Below are positions 44,507-56,555 of a DNA stretch of 64,000 bases, in pieces. The notes beneath the pieces are model-generated. The model searched no databases. It was not told the origin of the DNA and worked only from the letters and a program-made list of their open reading frames with translations. Each line of letters begins with the position of its first letter. Position 1 is the stretch's first letter. Position numbers and translations under genes: made by a program. The DNA is from Excoecaria cochinchinensis (taxonomy: Eukaryota > Streptophyta > Magnoliopsida > Malpighiales > Euphorbiaceae): positions 5,961,501 through 6,025,500 of the forward strand of contig CANTUQ010000043.1 of the NCBI GenBank assembly GCA_947683425.1. The letters are read 5' to 3'.

Positions 44507-45394
44507 TGGGGGTACCGCAAATAAAAGACTTCTAGCGAAGTCGCAAGTATTAACAACATGGCATATACATATTTGACATGTTAATCATATAACAATATTC
44601 ATTACTGAACATATCTCATTGAACATGTAGTTTTCATATCATATCTAAAATGTAGACTATATCATGTGCATACTCTCTAGCTTTAATTATAGGCAGCATA
44701 ACATGAACATCAAGTCACTACTACTCAAGTACTTTCATATGCATATAACCACAGTGGTACATCTCTAGCATTTTCATATACTCTTGTAATCATATATCAA
44801 TCATCAAACATATCACTGATTAACATGTCACTCATTTACATGTACAGCAAAAGTGATAAGCTTTTATTATACTTATAACATTATAAGCATACTATCAACA
44901 TGCTTAGCAACATATTCACAATTCTCATATATCCTATACCATGTTCATAATCTTCTAACTTTATCTATCGGCACATATACATGTAACATCATATTCATGC
45001 ATCTCAAATCTATGTTCATATACATATATCTATGTTCACACACATATGGATATAATAGCATTCTTGTAACATCTTCATGTACGTATAGCATGTATAATAC
45101 AATATCATTGCATCCCATGTAACATATAGCATTTTCATGTACATATAACGTATAACATGGCATCTCATGTACATTCTTATACGTGTAGACACGATGGCAT
45201 TTTTCTAGCAACACCATGTACAATTAATAGCTTCTCATATACACTTGTAAGCTCATATAGGCATTTTGGGTGCGATAATCATGTACTTCTATTAGCATTC
45301 TCTGCAATTCATTTACATATAGTGTCATTTAACATCTACTATAACATTTAATAGCCTGACTTCATAGTATAAGTGGATACGGGTACATATAGAT

Positions 45395-45607
45395 ACTATT
45401 AAACAATATCAAACATATAGAGACCGGATTCTCAAATCATCTAGATACCAAATGGTACCAAATATATAGACATCCGTCGATGCCAAACATATAGACACCC
45501 GTCGATGCCAAACATCTAGATACCCGTCGGTGCCAAACATCTAGACACCCGTTGGTGCCAAACATCTAGCAGCTGCAAGTCATCTAACCCTTTATAGGCA
45601 TGCCTAT
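45395..45607. repeat. Array of short hairpins in S4
   Basis: As in S5 but with other stems: GAGACCGGATTCTC, GATACCAAATGGTACC and four 'gaca.ccgtcg.tgcc' units with 'aacat.taga' spacers, then GCAGCTGC and ATAGGCATGCCTAT. The units differ in number and sequence from S5, while the hairpin character stays. Confidence 0.7.
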
Positions 45608-46493
45608 CTATCCACTTCTATGAATAACTTAGGCTTATAACCATTATTCATGTCAAAGCATATACGTATTCTCATTTATATTTATTTAAACCTATTCTAT
45701 GCACACATTTATTTTATAATTCAATGTCAAATAGAGAATTCATACATTTTATTCGTTGCTCGTTACTAGTGCATACACATCGTCCTATATATGCTTACAT
45801 GCATCACTTTACACATGTTTATACGCATTGTCAAATACACAGTTATACACACGGTTATACACATAGTTATATGCTTAGATTCACATGTTTATACGCAATG
45901 ACAAGTACATAGTTATACATATGGTTATACGCATAATTGTACACATAAATATGCATGATTCATCATGCTTGGAATGCTCAATTAGAAGTATCAAACTTGA
46001 TATGAATTCCATTAACTACCATAATTAACATTTGATAATGCTAAACTAAGAAACTCGACTACATGCTTATTAGTTTATTTATTCACTACGCATTCATTCT
46101 CATGGCATCATTCATTCGCATGTTAATCAATCGCATATTAATATTTATTCGCATAATGTTATTCATTCTTATGGTAATGTTCATTCGCATTGTGATATTC
46201 ATTCGCATAGTACTATTCAATCACATAGTAATCTTTGTTCACATAGCATCACCACATTAAGCACGTTCACATCTGATCATGCCTTCTATACACACATGAC
46301 TTGATAAGCATATTATCATTCCATTATTAAACTATTATGCTATAGCATCATTTAAATGTAATTGCAATTGGAAAACATTCATATACTCATTTCATAACAT
46401 TAAACATGAGTTGGACAAGTTATAGGAACTTGTAGTGAAGTTCGGGTGTATTTCGGGAAGAAAAACACCCTAAATACACAAAATAGGAAGGGT

Positions 46494-46600
46494 CACGGTG
46501 GAAACCATTTGGTTGTGACCGTGAGATCCAATTACATACAGTTCTACCTTCTTCAGACATTGGTCACGGTGGCAACCATTTTGGTTGTGACCGTGACATA
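46494..46600. repeat. GTCACGGTGG inverted repeats of S4
   Basis: Two hairpins of the form GGTCACGGTGG...TTGTGACCGTGA at 46494-46527 and 46562-46600. They occupy the place of the larger GC-rich blocks of S1, S2, S3, S6 and S7. Confidence 0.7.
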
Positions 46601-48256
46601 GTAAAGAAAGCAAAACAGAAGTAGAATCTCGGGACTGCTTCACACCAAAATTTTGTACAGCCTATACCGATGTCTAAACCTCATTTTTAGGCAAAGGTCC
46701 CTTCTTAACATTTATTCCTTGGGATGTTAAATTTCCAATGGGATAAGTTTCAGGTAAATGGGATTTAAAATGAAGGAGTTATGGCCAAAGGAACACAACT
46801 GGTTCCAGAAGCCCTCCTACAGAATTTTAACTATGGTTATGGTGAATTTTGAAGACCTTAGAGTCCTCAAATCAACAGAGCTATTTCTACAACATTTAAA
46901 GCTATGGATCTTATGGTTATAATACAATTGGTGTCACCCCTTTTGTAGTTGAGAAACTCATTCGATACCATAAACAAGTCACGGGAGTCAATATAGGCTT
47001 CAAAGACAGGTTAACACAATCAAGCTTGTTAAGCTTGAAAATAGCCAACTTGGCCAAACCAAATCACCAAATTCAAACTATAATTTCTATGCACATATGT
47101 GAACGTTTAACTCAGTCAAGATCAACATGCATGCCATTATGTATAGTTTACACAACCAATAGTTAGAGTTGGTTCACTTATTTTTCTCATACTATCATTC
47201 AATTCTCAACACATATCAATTACATACACTTCAACTATACTTCCATCAAGTAGCACATAGTCATGCTTAATATCTCCAACCACATAATCATGCATCAATT
47301 ACACATCAAGATCAACTAATCAACACATATACTCAAGTAAAATCAACTTAATAACACATAAGAACACATATATATCCTAAACCTCAAAAGTAGGTTGCTG
47401 GACACTCTCTCACTTTCTAGAGCTTCTCCTTACCTTTTGCTTTTCTCTTGTCCAAATCTTACACAATCAATCAAACACAAACTCTCTTAGCCCATTACTC
47501 AATCAATCCAAATCCGACTCAAAGAAGGGGTAGAAGTAGAAATAAACACATAACCATCAACTCTTACTTACCTTCTTCACTTAACTCTTCAACCAATTTA
47601 ATTACCAAATTCTGGGTTCTAATGAGAAGAAAATGAAACTCAAACTTGAAAGATGAAGAAATACAGAATTAGAGGAAAAATAAAGAATGGCTGAATTGCA
47701 GTAAACTTCCACTACTAATTCTGCTCCCAAATCACTTTACCTTTGCATGTAGGAAGTTGGCTGGCAAAAGGTGAGACCCATACGTGGATTCCACTTCCTA
47801 GCCAAACCAAACTCTCACATGTAGTCCTTGGAAAATAACCATTCAATCCCTTACTATAATTGTGCGCTTTAACTACAACTTTCTTTCTTTCAATTATGCC
47901 CTTGCACACTTAATTACTCACTAATTCCAATCTCATTTATACCCTATTATCCAATTGACACTCCAATCCAACTAGGGTACACTTTGGGGTATTACAAAGA
48001 GTGAAGTTTCGAACTGCTCTCTGGATTAGACCAATAGAGGTTTTATCTTTCCCAATTTCTCGCAAATTGGGTGGCGAATCCGAAATGCCTCAAAAGTGCC
48101 TAAAGGTTTCATAAGGCTAGATGAACCTTCCCAATGTTCTATTGGGTGGGGATTCTAAAATGTCTTATGTCACCCAGGATAAAAAGATGTGAACCAATCC
48201 CTCGAGCCCTAAAAGGGAGCTCTGTGAGGGCCTTTTCGGTTCGGCGCGCGTCACAG

Positions 48257-48274
48257 TGGCGACTCCATTGGGGA
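48257..48274 (+). promoter_or_regulatory. Primer binding site of Tat-D (tRNA-Arg)
   Basis: TGGCGACTCCATTGGGGA, one base different from the Tat-B site, one base after the LTR terminal CA. Confidence 0.87.
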
Positions 48275-49167
48275 TTTTGTGACTTTACTCTAAAAATGTT
48301 TTGGTTAAAATGTATAATTGAGTTTTTTAAAACTAAAATTCCATCTTTCATCTAAAATTGCATTGCATCAATGCTAGAGTCTTAAAATTATGCTAGTTTG
48401 GTCCCTTTCTTAACCCCGGTGCGTTCTCGAAACATGACCCTATATTCACTCAATATGGGGAAGTGTTAAGGATAATCACCAACCCAAGCCTAGTACCTTT
48501 TGGTATATCAAATGGAGATCCGATCGATCGTTATGCTCATGATGAGCTAGACCCATTGGCAGGGACCATGCTTGGGTAACCTTAAAGTAATATCACCCTG
48601 ACCAAAACTCATGTAATGGCAATAGATACTTCCCCTAGGTGAAATGAACCATAATACAATGCTTGTCATATGGGCCATCATGTATTAAACAAAATCAAAC
48701 AAATTAAGTGGTCTTCTATCAAAGGCTTTCACGCCCCGGTGGGTTCACCTTAATTTGATTGAAGTGTCCAAATACATAATGGCCAAAACTCATACGTGTG
48801 CGCATCTTGAGAGACATTGTGCTGTTATGCACTATACGCATTCCTCGGGTCCCCTGTTGACTCGCGGATTAAGCCCACCTAGGAAGAGACCAATTGTCCT
48901 CATGTGTGGGAGTTAAAAGGTTGGAAGAATATACTTGCTTGTATGTGGTTGTGACGTGCTGCATAGCTCACGATCATGCATTATATACGTCATTCATGCG
49001 TCATTCTGACAAAGTGAGTTATGTAGCCATTATAGATTCGTCCAAGTGATCTAGAGATCCTAGTGGGCGGCTGATCAGGAATCCCATCTCCGAGTTGCCT
49101 AGAGGGGTATCAGCTTGGGGTTTAGATTTAGAAAACAGTAAGACTTTATCTTCAGTAGCATCTAGTA
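48275..49167 (+). other. Leader of Tat-D
   Basis: Matches the leaders of Tat-B and Tat-C. It contains GATCGATCG followed by the inverted repeat GCTCATGATGAGC (48535-48547). No ORF is conserved between copies. Confidence 0.6.
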
Positions 49168-50528
49168 TTGTTGATCTTTCTAGAGAGTCCGAGGTTACCC
49201 CGTGCATTGGTTGCTGAGGAAGTGGGTAGGAGATTGGAGGAATTTGAAAATAGAATGATGACAATGATGGGGAATTTGACCACTATAATGACACAGTCTG
49301 CAGGGCAGCCATCAGTCTCTCCCATAATGACACAGCCTGTTGTACAGCCACCAGTTGCTCCTGTAGTAGGACAAAAGAGGCAAGATTCGGGTAAAGAGGA
49401 TCCTCCAGTGATCTTACGCCCACCAGTGGCTGGGCCTAAGGGTACACCTGAACCTAAAAGGGTTGTAGACCTTGACAGTGATTCCTTTGAAGATGACCTG
49501 GAGGGCCCAGTCTTAATAAAGGGCAAGATACCTAAAGTCAAGGAGGCAATGTGGAAAAAGATGGAGGAAAAGTTTGAGGCTATGACGAGGATGCTGACTG
49601 TGGGAAGGGGAATGAACCGTGAAGATTGGGAGTTAGATAGTGATGATCTAATCCCCTTGAATTTTAAAATGCCTGATATCCCTAAGTTTGATGGTACTTC
49701 TGATCCTACATTGCACATCAAACAGTATTCATTGGTAATGAAAGGGACAACCTTAACTAGGAAGTAAAAAATTGAGTACTTCTATTTGAGTCTTACGGGG
49801 GCTGCAATTCACTGGTATCACGGGTTAGACAAAAGATCCAAAGAAGATTGGGACTTATTGACTGAAGAGTTCCTAAAGCAGTATGATTGCATTACTAGGA
49901 TGGAGATCGCGCTGAAGGATCTAGATCTAGAGCTGCTGCAGCAGAAGCCTGGGGAGTCTTTTCACGAGTATCTCACTTGATGGAGGAATTGAGTTATGGA
50001 AATGAAGCATAAACCGGATACTCCCGACCAGATCCAATTGTTCATCAGGAATGCCAGCCCATATCTGAGGGATGTATTGAAAATGAAAGGGTTGAAAGAT
50101 TGGGAGTCCTTAAAGGATATCGCCATAGAGGCGGAGAGTGAGTACATGGCAAGAAGGGCAAGCAGTGAGGCTCATGCTAGAAAGAGCTACAGTAATCAGG
50201 GGGCAAGCAAGTTAGCAAGCTGTAGCAGTGGTAACAAAATCATAAAGACGGTTGAGGTTTCAGCAACAGGAGTGAATCAACAGCACTTCTCCAATTTGGG
50301 AAGACCTTTATCTTCGGTGTTGAAAAGAATGGTAAAGGAAGGGAAGCTGCAACCTCTGCCACCTAGGCCAGCCAAAACCCAAGGATAGCTAGGGCATAGA
50401 GATAATGAATATTGTGAATTCCACCAACACACTGGGCATCTGACAGACAATTGTGCGAGACTAAGGCACCATATTCAAGATTTGATTGACAGCAAGTAGA
50501 TTACTGATCCTGAATAGAGGGAAAGTAA
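49168..50528 (+). pseudogene. Gag of Tat-D, broken by stops
   Basis: No good ATG is visible; homology begins near 49190 with LVAEEVGRRLEEFENRM. Then a region with QSAGQPSVSP and proline runs, 'FKMPDIPKFDGTSDP', WYHGLDKRSKEDW, LLTEEFLKQYD, ESFHEYLT, LKDWESLKDIA, and the finger YCEFHQHTGHLTDNC. Six in-frame stops lie in one frame (49765, 49978, 49990, 50386, about 50497 and about 50515). By comparison with the other copies each falls where Q, R or W stands and fits one C-to-T or G-to-A change. A frame change follows near 50545. Confidence 0.87.
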
Positions 50529-51881
50529 GAAAAAGATCGGTTATAATGCGTGCCACCACCAGTCTTCATCATTGGGTCAAGCTTGCCTGAGTGCTATGTA
50601 TTACAAGACTTGTATGATAATGAGTACATCGTTATCACTTGCTCGGAGGCAAGTGAAGAAGGGATTCTCATGGTAGCAATTGACTGTTGGGATTCGACTA
50701 GTGAGAACGAGTCTAAGAAAGTTGATGAGCCAGAAGACTTATGGAATTCTGAGGGTGAAGAGTAGGTGTAGAAAGTGCAGGCTGTCACTCTAAGCGGGAG
50801 AGTGGCGCCAGAAATTGAGAAACAACAAGACCCAATACCCCCAACTATAGAGAAAGAGCCAGAAGAAAACCAGCTCTTGAAGCAACTGAAGAAGACACCG
50901 GCTCAGATATCGGTTTGGGACCTACTGAGGCAGTCTCTGAGTCACAGACAAAAGCTAGTGGAAGCCTTATGGGAATCAACGGTCGCCACCACTATTTCAC
51001 TCACCTAGTTATTGGACATGGTGAAAGGGGGATCTGGAGAGAATGTAGTCTACGCTGATGCTAATCTACCAATTGAGGGTCGCAATCACAACCGCCCCCT
51101 GTACATCAGAGCCCAAATCAATGGCATGGTGGATGACGGGTCTTCCATCAATGTATGTTCACCCGTGACACTACCTAATTTTGGGATGAATGAGAGCATA
51201 TTGAGCATATCTGATCTAACCATTATTGCCTATGATAATTCAAGGAGGCAAGCTGCTGGGACTTTCAAGGCATAGGTGAGAACTGGGCCAATTGAGACAG
51301 AAACTGAATTTGTCATCCTGCCTATCCCAGCCAAGTTCACAGTGCTACTAGGGAGGCCCTGGTTTCATAAGCTGGGAGGGGTTCCGTCTACCCTCCACTA
51401 AATGATCAAAATCCCCTATGAGGGCTAGGTTGTAACAGTCAAAGCAGCCAATAATAATCAAGTATCAGTCCTCGGGATTTCCAATTAACCCTTCAGTGGG
51501 TTCTATGTGGCCATGGTGAATGAAGAAGATGGTCTAGTGGGGAGCCCTAAGGTTGTCAACATGATGAAAAGGATGAACTTCCTCCCGGGGGCCAGTTTGG
51601 GAAGGAATTCAAAAGGGCCTCAGGCACCTGTCACCATGAGAGGACAAAAGGATAGAAGAGGTTTGGGTTATGTTGCTGAAACCAAGAAGAATAAGCTTGT
51701 GAAGAAGCCTGTAGAAATCCCGCATATTTTAGAAAGTTTCATGCCAGCTGCATTAGCATGTGCCTATTGTGGGGAGGCTGAGCCACAGTGGATTGGCAGC
51801 AAGATCACCCCGGGCTTCGAGATCTTCAATGATGTTTTTCACTGGTCTAACGGAATGGTCAAGTCAGTAAAAGGTTTCTAG
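50529..51881 (+). pseudogene. Protease region of Tat-D pol
   Basis: Runs from the gag-pol linker (PPPVFIIGSSLPECYVLQDL, acidic stretch, 'ISVWDLLRQSLSHRQK') through the aspartic protease: VDDGSSINV active-site loop near 51130-51160, DLTIIAYDNSRRQ, 'FVILPIPAKFTVLLGRP', then 'PGASLGRNSKGPQAP' and a G-rich GQKDRRGLGY segment. Eight or so stops (50763, 50769, 51009, 51273, then about 51400, 51427, 51486 and 51879) break the frame. The DDGSS loop and the last fold strand (LLGRP) are clear, so the call is firm even though the gene is dead. Confidence 0.83.
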
Positions 51882-53690
51882 GACGAGGAGATCCTCAACC
51901 AAAGTTTAGTATGGGATCGGGAAGTTCCTGAAGAGGTCATCACTGACAGCCTACTAGCCACTCGGGTAAAAGGCAAAGAAAAGGTGGAGGCTAAGGTAGC
52001 AATGCCAGAATTGGAGAACCTGAAGATCGACATCCAAGGCAGTGGACCATCAACTTCAGTACCGACATCAGCGAAAGATGCTAATGATTGCTTTTCTGAT
52101 GTACTTTTCATTCTTGAACTATTTGACAATCATGATTGTAATTTTGAGTATTTCAATAAGATGAATGACTTTGCTTACTTGTGTGATGTTTCTTATGATT
52201 TCATTGTGCATGATCACGAACATGAATCATTCATATTTGATATTAACTCAGTTAATACTACCACATTTAATCTCGGGACTTTGGAAAACCCAAAGGAAAT
52301 CCTGATAGCATCTGAAGTAACTCCTGAAGAGAGGGAAAATTTTGAGAGAATATTGGAAAAATATAAAAAAGTCTTTGCTTGGACCTATAAAGACATGTCA
52401 GGAATTGATCAAGAAGTCACTGAACATGCTATTCCAACCTATCTAGAATGCAAGCCAGTCAAACAGAAACTCAGAAGGCTCAGACCAGAGTGGGCAGAAA
52501 AGGTAAAAGAAGAGGTGCACAAACAGATTGAAGCTAAGTTCCTAGTAGAGGTTCAATACCCAACGTGGTTGGCTAATGTTGTCCCTGTCACCAAAAAGGA
52601 TGGAAAGGTTTGGGTATGTGTTAACTACTGGGATTTGAACAAAGCATGCCCGAAAGATAGCTTTCCTTTGCCCCACATTGATGTGCTACTCGATAGTGCG
52701 ACTTCTTGCATGATGTACAGTTTTGTGGATGGATATACGGGGTACAACCAAATCCTCTATAAGATTGCGGATCAGATTAAGACAACCTTTATCACTGAGT
52801 GGGGTACATTTGCTTACCGGGTTATGCCTTTCGGGTTAAAGAATGCAGGAGCAACATACCAAAGGATGGCCACCAAGATCCTTGATGACTTGATCCACAA
52901 AGAGGTGGAAGCGTATGTCGATGATATGATGATCAAGTCAGTCACTCGAGAGGGTCATTTCGACGCCTTGGAGAACCTCAACCCCAAGAAATGCATCTTT
53001 GGAGTAACCTCGGGTAAACTGTTAGGCCATTTGGTGAGTCAGAGGGGAATTCAAGTGGATCCTGATAAGTTCAAGGCAATCAGGGAGATGCCCACTCCTC
53101 GGAAGGAAAAAGAAGTTAGGAGTTTTTTAGGCAAACTACAGTACATCAGCAGGTTCATTTCCAAGATAGCTTCGGCATGTGAACCGACTTTTAAGCTCCT
53201 CAGGATGAATTAGCCAGTCCGGTGGAATGATGACTGCCAAAAGGCTTTTAATATTATCAAGGAATACCTTTTGCGCCCCCCAGTTCTGCGGCTGCCACAG
53301 CCAGTTAAGCCATTAATCCTTTACCTAGCCATAGAGGAGAATTTCGTGGGCGCTATAATGGCCCAAGAAGATGAATTCGGGGTTGAATTCGTGGTTTACT
53401 ACCTCAAGAAGAAATTCCTTCCTTATGAAGCATAGTATGTCGAGGTGGAAAAGATTTGTTTAGCAGTAATATGGGCTTCAGAGAAACTAAGACACAACTT
53501 CCATTCTTACAAGGTGCAGGCGATCGCCAAACAAAATCCTCTTCGATACCTTTAGGAGGCACCCTCTTTGCTAGGAAAAATGGGGAGGTGGCTGATATTA
53601 TTACAAGAGTTTGATGTGGAGTACATCACCAGAAAGACAATTAAGGGTTCCCGGATTGAAGGTGACCAATTGGAATATAAGTTCCCGGAT
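51882..53690 (+). pseudogene. Reverse transcriptase and first RNase H of Tat-D
   Basis: The longest open stretch in the window (51984-53213, 409 codons). After an acidic linker come 'YKKVFAWTYKDMSGID', 'PVKQKLRRLRPEW', WLANVVPVTKKDGKV, DLNKACPKDSFPLPHID, SFVDGYTGYNQI, WGTFAYRVMPFGLKNAG and the catalytic AYVDDMMIKS. Just after it, between FDALE and NLNPKKC, about 15 residues usual in this family are missing. The thumb 'EVRSFLGKLQYISRFI' is followed by a stop (53211) and the first RNase H, with VYYLKKKFLPYEA, a stop, YVEVEKICLAV and LRHNFHSY. This RNase H lacks a clear full catalytic set, normal for the first RNase H in dual-RNase H Tat elements. Confidence 0.9.
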
Positions 53691-54150
53691 GAGGATGTGT
53701 CAGCCATCATAGTGCAGAAGTGGCAGATGTACTTCGATGGAGCAGTGAATAGCAAGGGAGCCGGAGTGGGAGCAATTTTGGTAAACCCAGAGGGTGAGAA
53801 ACTCCCCCTAGTTAAGAAGTTAAGATATAGAGCCACCAATAACGAAGCTGAGTACAAAGCCTGCATCTTCGGGTTGGAAGCGCTCTCAGCCATGGGGGCA
53901 AAAGTAGTAGAAGTCTTCGGAGACTCATCCCTAGTAATCCATCAGGTCAGGGGTGAATGTCCATCAAGGAAGAGCGGTTGTTACCATTTGTGGAGTGCTT
54001 GAAGGAATTAAGTAGCCAATTTGAAGTCTGCACTTTTAGCTATGTGCCTCGAGATGAGAACCAAGTAGCAGATGCCCTGGCCACCCTTGTATCTATCTGG
54101 GATAACCCAGAAGTAGTAGTCCTGAAGCCTGTATTGGTCTTTAGTTCGGA
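53691..54150 (+). pseudogene. Second (archaeal-type) RNase H of Tat-D
   Basis: An extra RNase H between the first one and integrase is diagnostic of Tat/Ogre. Visible catalytic positions: D in MYFDGAVN, E in 'RATNNEAEYKACIFGL', D in VFGDSSLVIHQV, and D in 'ENQVADALATL' after a frame change near 53955. All four acidic residues of the fold are present, so this is the likely active domain in the ancestor. The frame change splits it into two overlapping ORFs (to 54002 and from 53957). Confidence 0.88.
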
Positions 54151-55437
54151 CAAGCCATGCTTTGAGACCGAGCGAATTATGGACGTTGAGGTTACTGATG
54201 GAAGGCCATGGTATTACGATATCCAGAATTATTTGGAAAAGTCAATATTCCCAGAAAAAGCAACTGAAAAGGACCAAAGGATGATTCGTAAGTTGTCCAC
54301 TCAGTTCATCAGTGTAGATGGTGTGTTGTATAAGAGGCAAGCTGATGGCATACAGCTAAGATGTTTAGATGAAAAGGAAGCCAAGAAGGTTATGGAGGAG
54401 ATCCATGCTAGAGTCTATGGAGCCCATACGAATGGTCTAGATCTGGCAAAGAATATCATGCGCCAGGGGTTCTTCTGGCTAACAATGGACACAGATTGTT
54501 CTAACTATGTGAAGCAGTGCCAACTGTGCTAGCAGTATGCCAATCTGAGACACCTGCCAGTTTCAGAGTTATGCAATCTTACATCTCCGTGGCCATTCGT
54601 AGCTTGGGGGGTTGACATCATGGGAGAAATTCATCCGACGGCCTCTAACGGGTATAGATTTATCGTGGTCGCTATTGATTATTTCACTAAATGGGTAGAG
54701 GTAGAATCCTTCAAAAAATTGGGAGCTCGAGAAATGGCCAAGTTCATGGAACGACATCTGATTTGTAGATATGGACTTTCGCATCACATTGTGTCAGATA
54801 ACGGGGTACAATTCCAGGCTAAAACCAAGCAGATGATCCAGCACCACAAATCCTCTCCCTATCGGCCGCAGGCTAATGGGGCGGTCGAGGCAGCCAATAA
54901 GAATGTAAAGAGGATACTGTCTAAGATGGTACAGACCTATAAGGACTGGGCAGAAAAGCTACCTCTTGCACTGTGGGGCTATAGGACCACTATCAGGAGT
55001 TCAACAGGAGCTACCCCTTTTCTTTGGTTTATGGGATAGAAGCAGTTTTACAAGTGGAAATCGAGCTCCAATCATTGAGGGTGATATTGGAGGCCAAGCT
55101 GCCAGAAGTAGAATGGGCATAGCAGCGGTTACTACAACTGAACTTACTGGATGAGGATAGGATGCGGGCCTATTATCACAATCAGATTTACCAGAAAAGA
55201 TTAGCCTGATCATTTGGGAAGAAAGTCAAAAAGCACCCCCTAAGAGAAGGGGATTTAGTCTTCAAGCAAATGAGGCCAGGGGTTCCGGACTTCCGAGGCA
55301 AATTCAGACCAACTTGGGAAGGACCTTTTGTTCTAAAAAAGATATTGTCTAAAGGAGCTGCGATCTTAACTGACAGTGATGGAAATGAGTTCAAGGAACC
55401 GGTCAATGTCGATAGATCGAAAAGGTTCCATGGCTAA
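54151..55437 (+). pseudogene. Integrase of Tat-D
   Basis: Zinc-binding N-terminus: IHARVYGAH, then CSNYVKQCQLC followed by a stop (54530). Catalytic core: D in 'WGVDIMGEIHP', 'FIVVAIDYFTKWVEV', D in HHIVSDNGVQF, E in 'GAVEAANKNVKRIL', then YRTTIRSSTGATPF. About five residues are missing between QFQAKTKQ and HHKSSPYRP. A frame change at about 55030 leads to the C-terminal domain in another frame ('LREGDLVFKQMRPG', PTWEGPFVLKK) and a final KRFHG with stop TAA at 55435-55437. There are also in-frame stops near 55120 and 55207. No chromodomain. Confidence 0.9.
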
Positions 55438-56555
55438 AGGCTTGACATCAAAAGAAGAGAATAAATGCCCTGCGGGTTGAAAACAGAGGCAGCCTTGCTA
55501 AAATTGGGCACCCACCAAGGTGAAAACCAAGAAGGCACCTTGGGTAAAAATTAAGGGCTGAGAGAATATGGTCAATCATGAAAACCCGAGAAGGCTAATT
55601 GATAATAGGAGTTTTGATGCTTTCAGGATCCATCTTGAGATTAGATATGGTCTTGTATGTTGAGCCTAATGTTAAAGAGTGGTCATGTGTAATGAAATCA
55701 CATGAAAACATATACATATATGCAATTATATGCTCAAGATAACTCACTTCGTATGATTAATGCCATTTTGTTCCCTTGTGAAAAGATAATACATTATTTT
55801 CCATCGGAAGCATGCAATTATCCGTTATTGCTTTTGCCGGTGAAGGGTTTAGCATCTAAAAAAAAACAAAAAAAAAGAAGGGCGTTAGAGATGAAAACCG
55901 TGACTGGCTCTCTAAGCAAAAGTTAGGCTAAAGGACAGGGTGAAAACCTGAAGACAGGCAGTCTGTCCTACAAAAAAATATAAAAATGAATAAGAGCTGC
56001 TAGAATGGGTTGGGTCCATCTTAGGCAAAAATAAGGCACAGGGATATGTGAAAATCCCCGAAAGGACACATTTCCCGCAAAGAAAAGCTAGTGTGAAAAC
56101 CTACATGAGGCGCACTACCTTTAAAAAAATGATTTTCGAAGCCTGGAGAGACAAGGTGGCATTACTTCTGATAATCTCACTTATGACAAGATAATGCATA
56201 ATTAAAAACATGAGTTGGAACCCGAGCCATATGCTCATTTACCGGGGGCAAAGATATGCACCTGGCGATTCACTTTGAGAAGGTTATAAGTCAGAATCCC
56301 CAAGCCAAGGGTCATCCCAATTAAGATCCTCGAGAGTGAAATTGTGTCTCGATACCTGGGCCGCCTGGATGGATTCGTTGCTCGCATTTTGCATAAGCAT
56401 GTGCATATTCACTCGCATAATTTGCCCTCGGGTATTGATTTTAACTTTGCAGGAGATATTAAGCAGTGGAGCTTATTTGGAAAAATGCCCAAGGCATTCA
56501 GGGAGTATGTGAAAAAATGTATATAAATGAATAACTGTGTGAATTTTGTTTCAGG
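55438..56555 (+). other. Intergenic 3' region of Tat-D with recurring GTGAAAACC
   Basis: Between integrase and the extra ORF. GTGAAAACC or close variants occur near 55479, 55512, 55888, 55940, 56048 and 56091, in a context shared with Tat-A and Tat-B. It ends with a pyrimidine tract and CAG (ATTTTGTTTCAG/G, 56543-56555), which resembles a splice acceptor two bases before the ATG of the next ORF. Confidence 0.6.

Larger units (their letters stand above)
40833..47996 (-). mobile_element. S4: complete solo LTR in the Tat-D LTR, itself split by S5
   Basis: Ends TGTAACGCCCC (left) and GGGGTATTACA (right), with exact AAGAG duplications at 40828-40832 and 47997-48001. Without S5 and its duplication the LTR is 3894 bp. 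In element order: donor-like GAAG/GTAAGT with GT at 47571-47570, GGTCACGGTGG..TTGTGACCGTGA inverted repeats (46600-46494), hairpin array (45607-45395), palindrome ATAGGCATGCCTAT (45607-45594), double hairpin with TAG (44506-44467). No Gag or Pol. Confidence 0.9.
38390..48255 (+). mobile_element. 5' LTR of Tat-D, start missing, split by S4
   Basis: The end GCGCGCGTCACA at 48255 is one base from the primer site. The part 48002-48255 aligns with 16750-17009 of Tat-B, including the hairpin CCCAAT..ATTGGG and a diverged TGGCGAATCC (48072-48081). The 38390-40832 part has the TTA tract and 'gagatgagagataaaatttt' as in Tat-B. TGTAGACACC is absent at the left end, so about 300 bases, including the GC-rich patch, were lost or replaced at the border with the repeat array. 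Confidence 0.78.
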
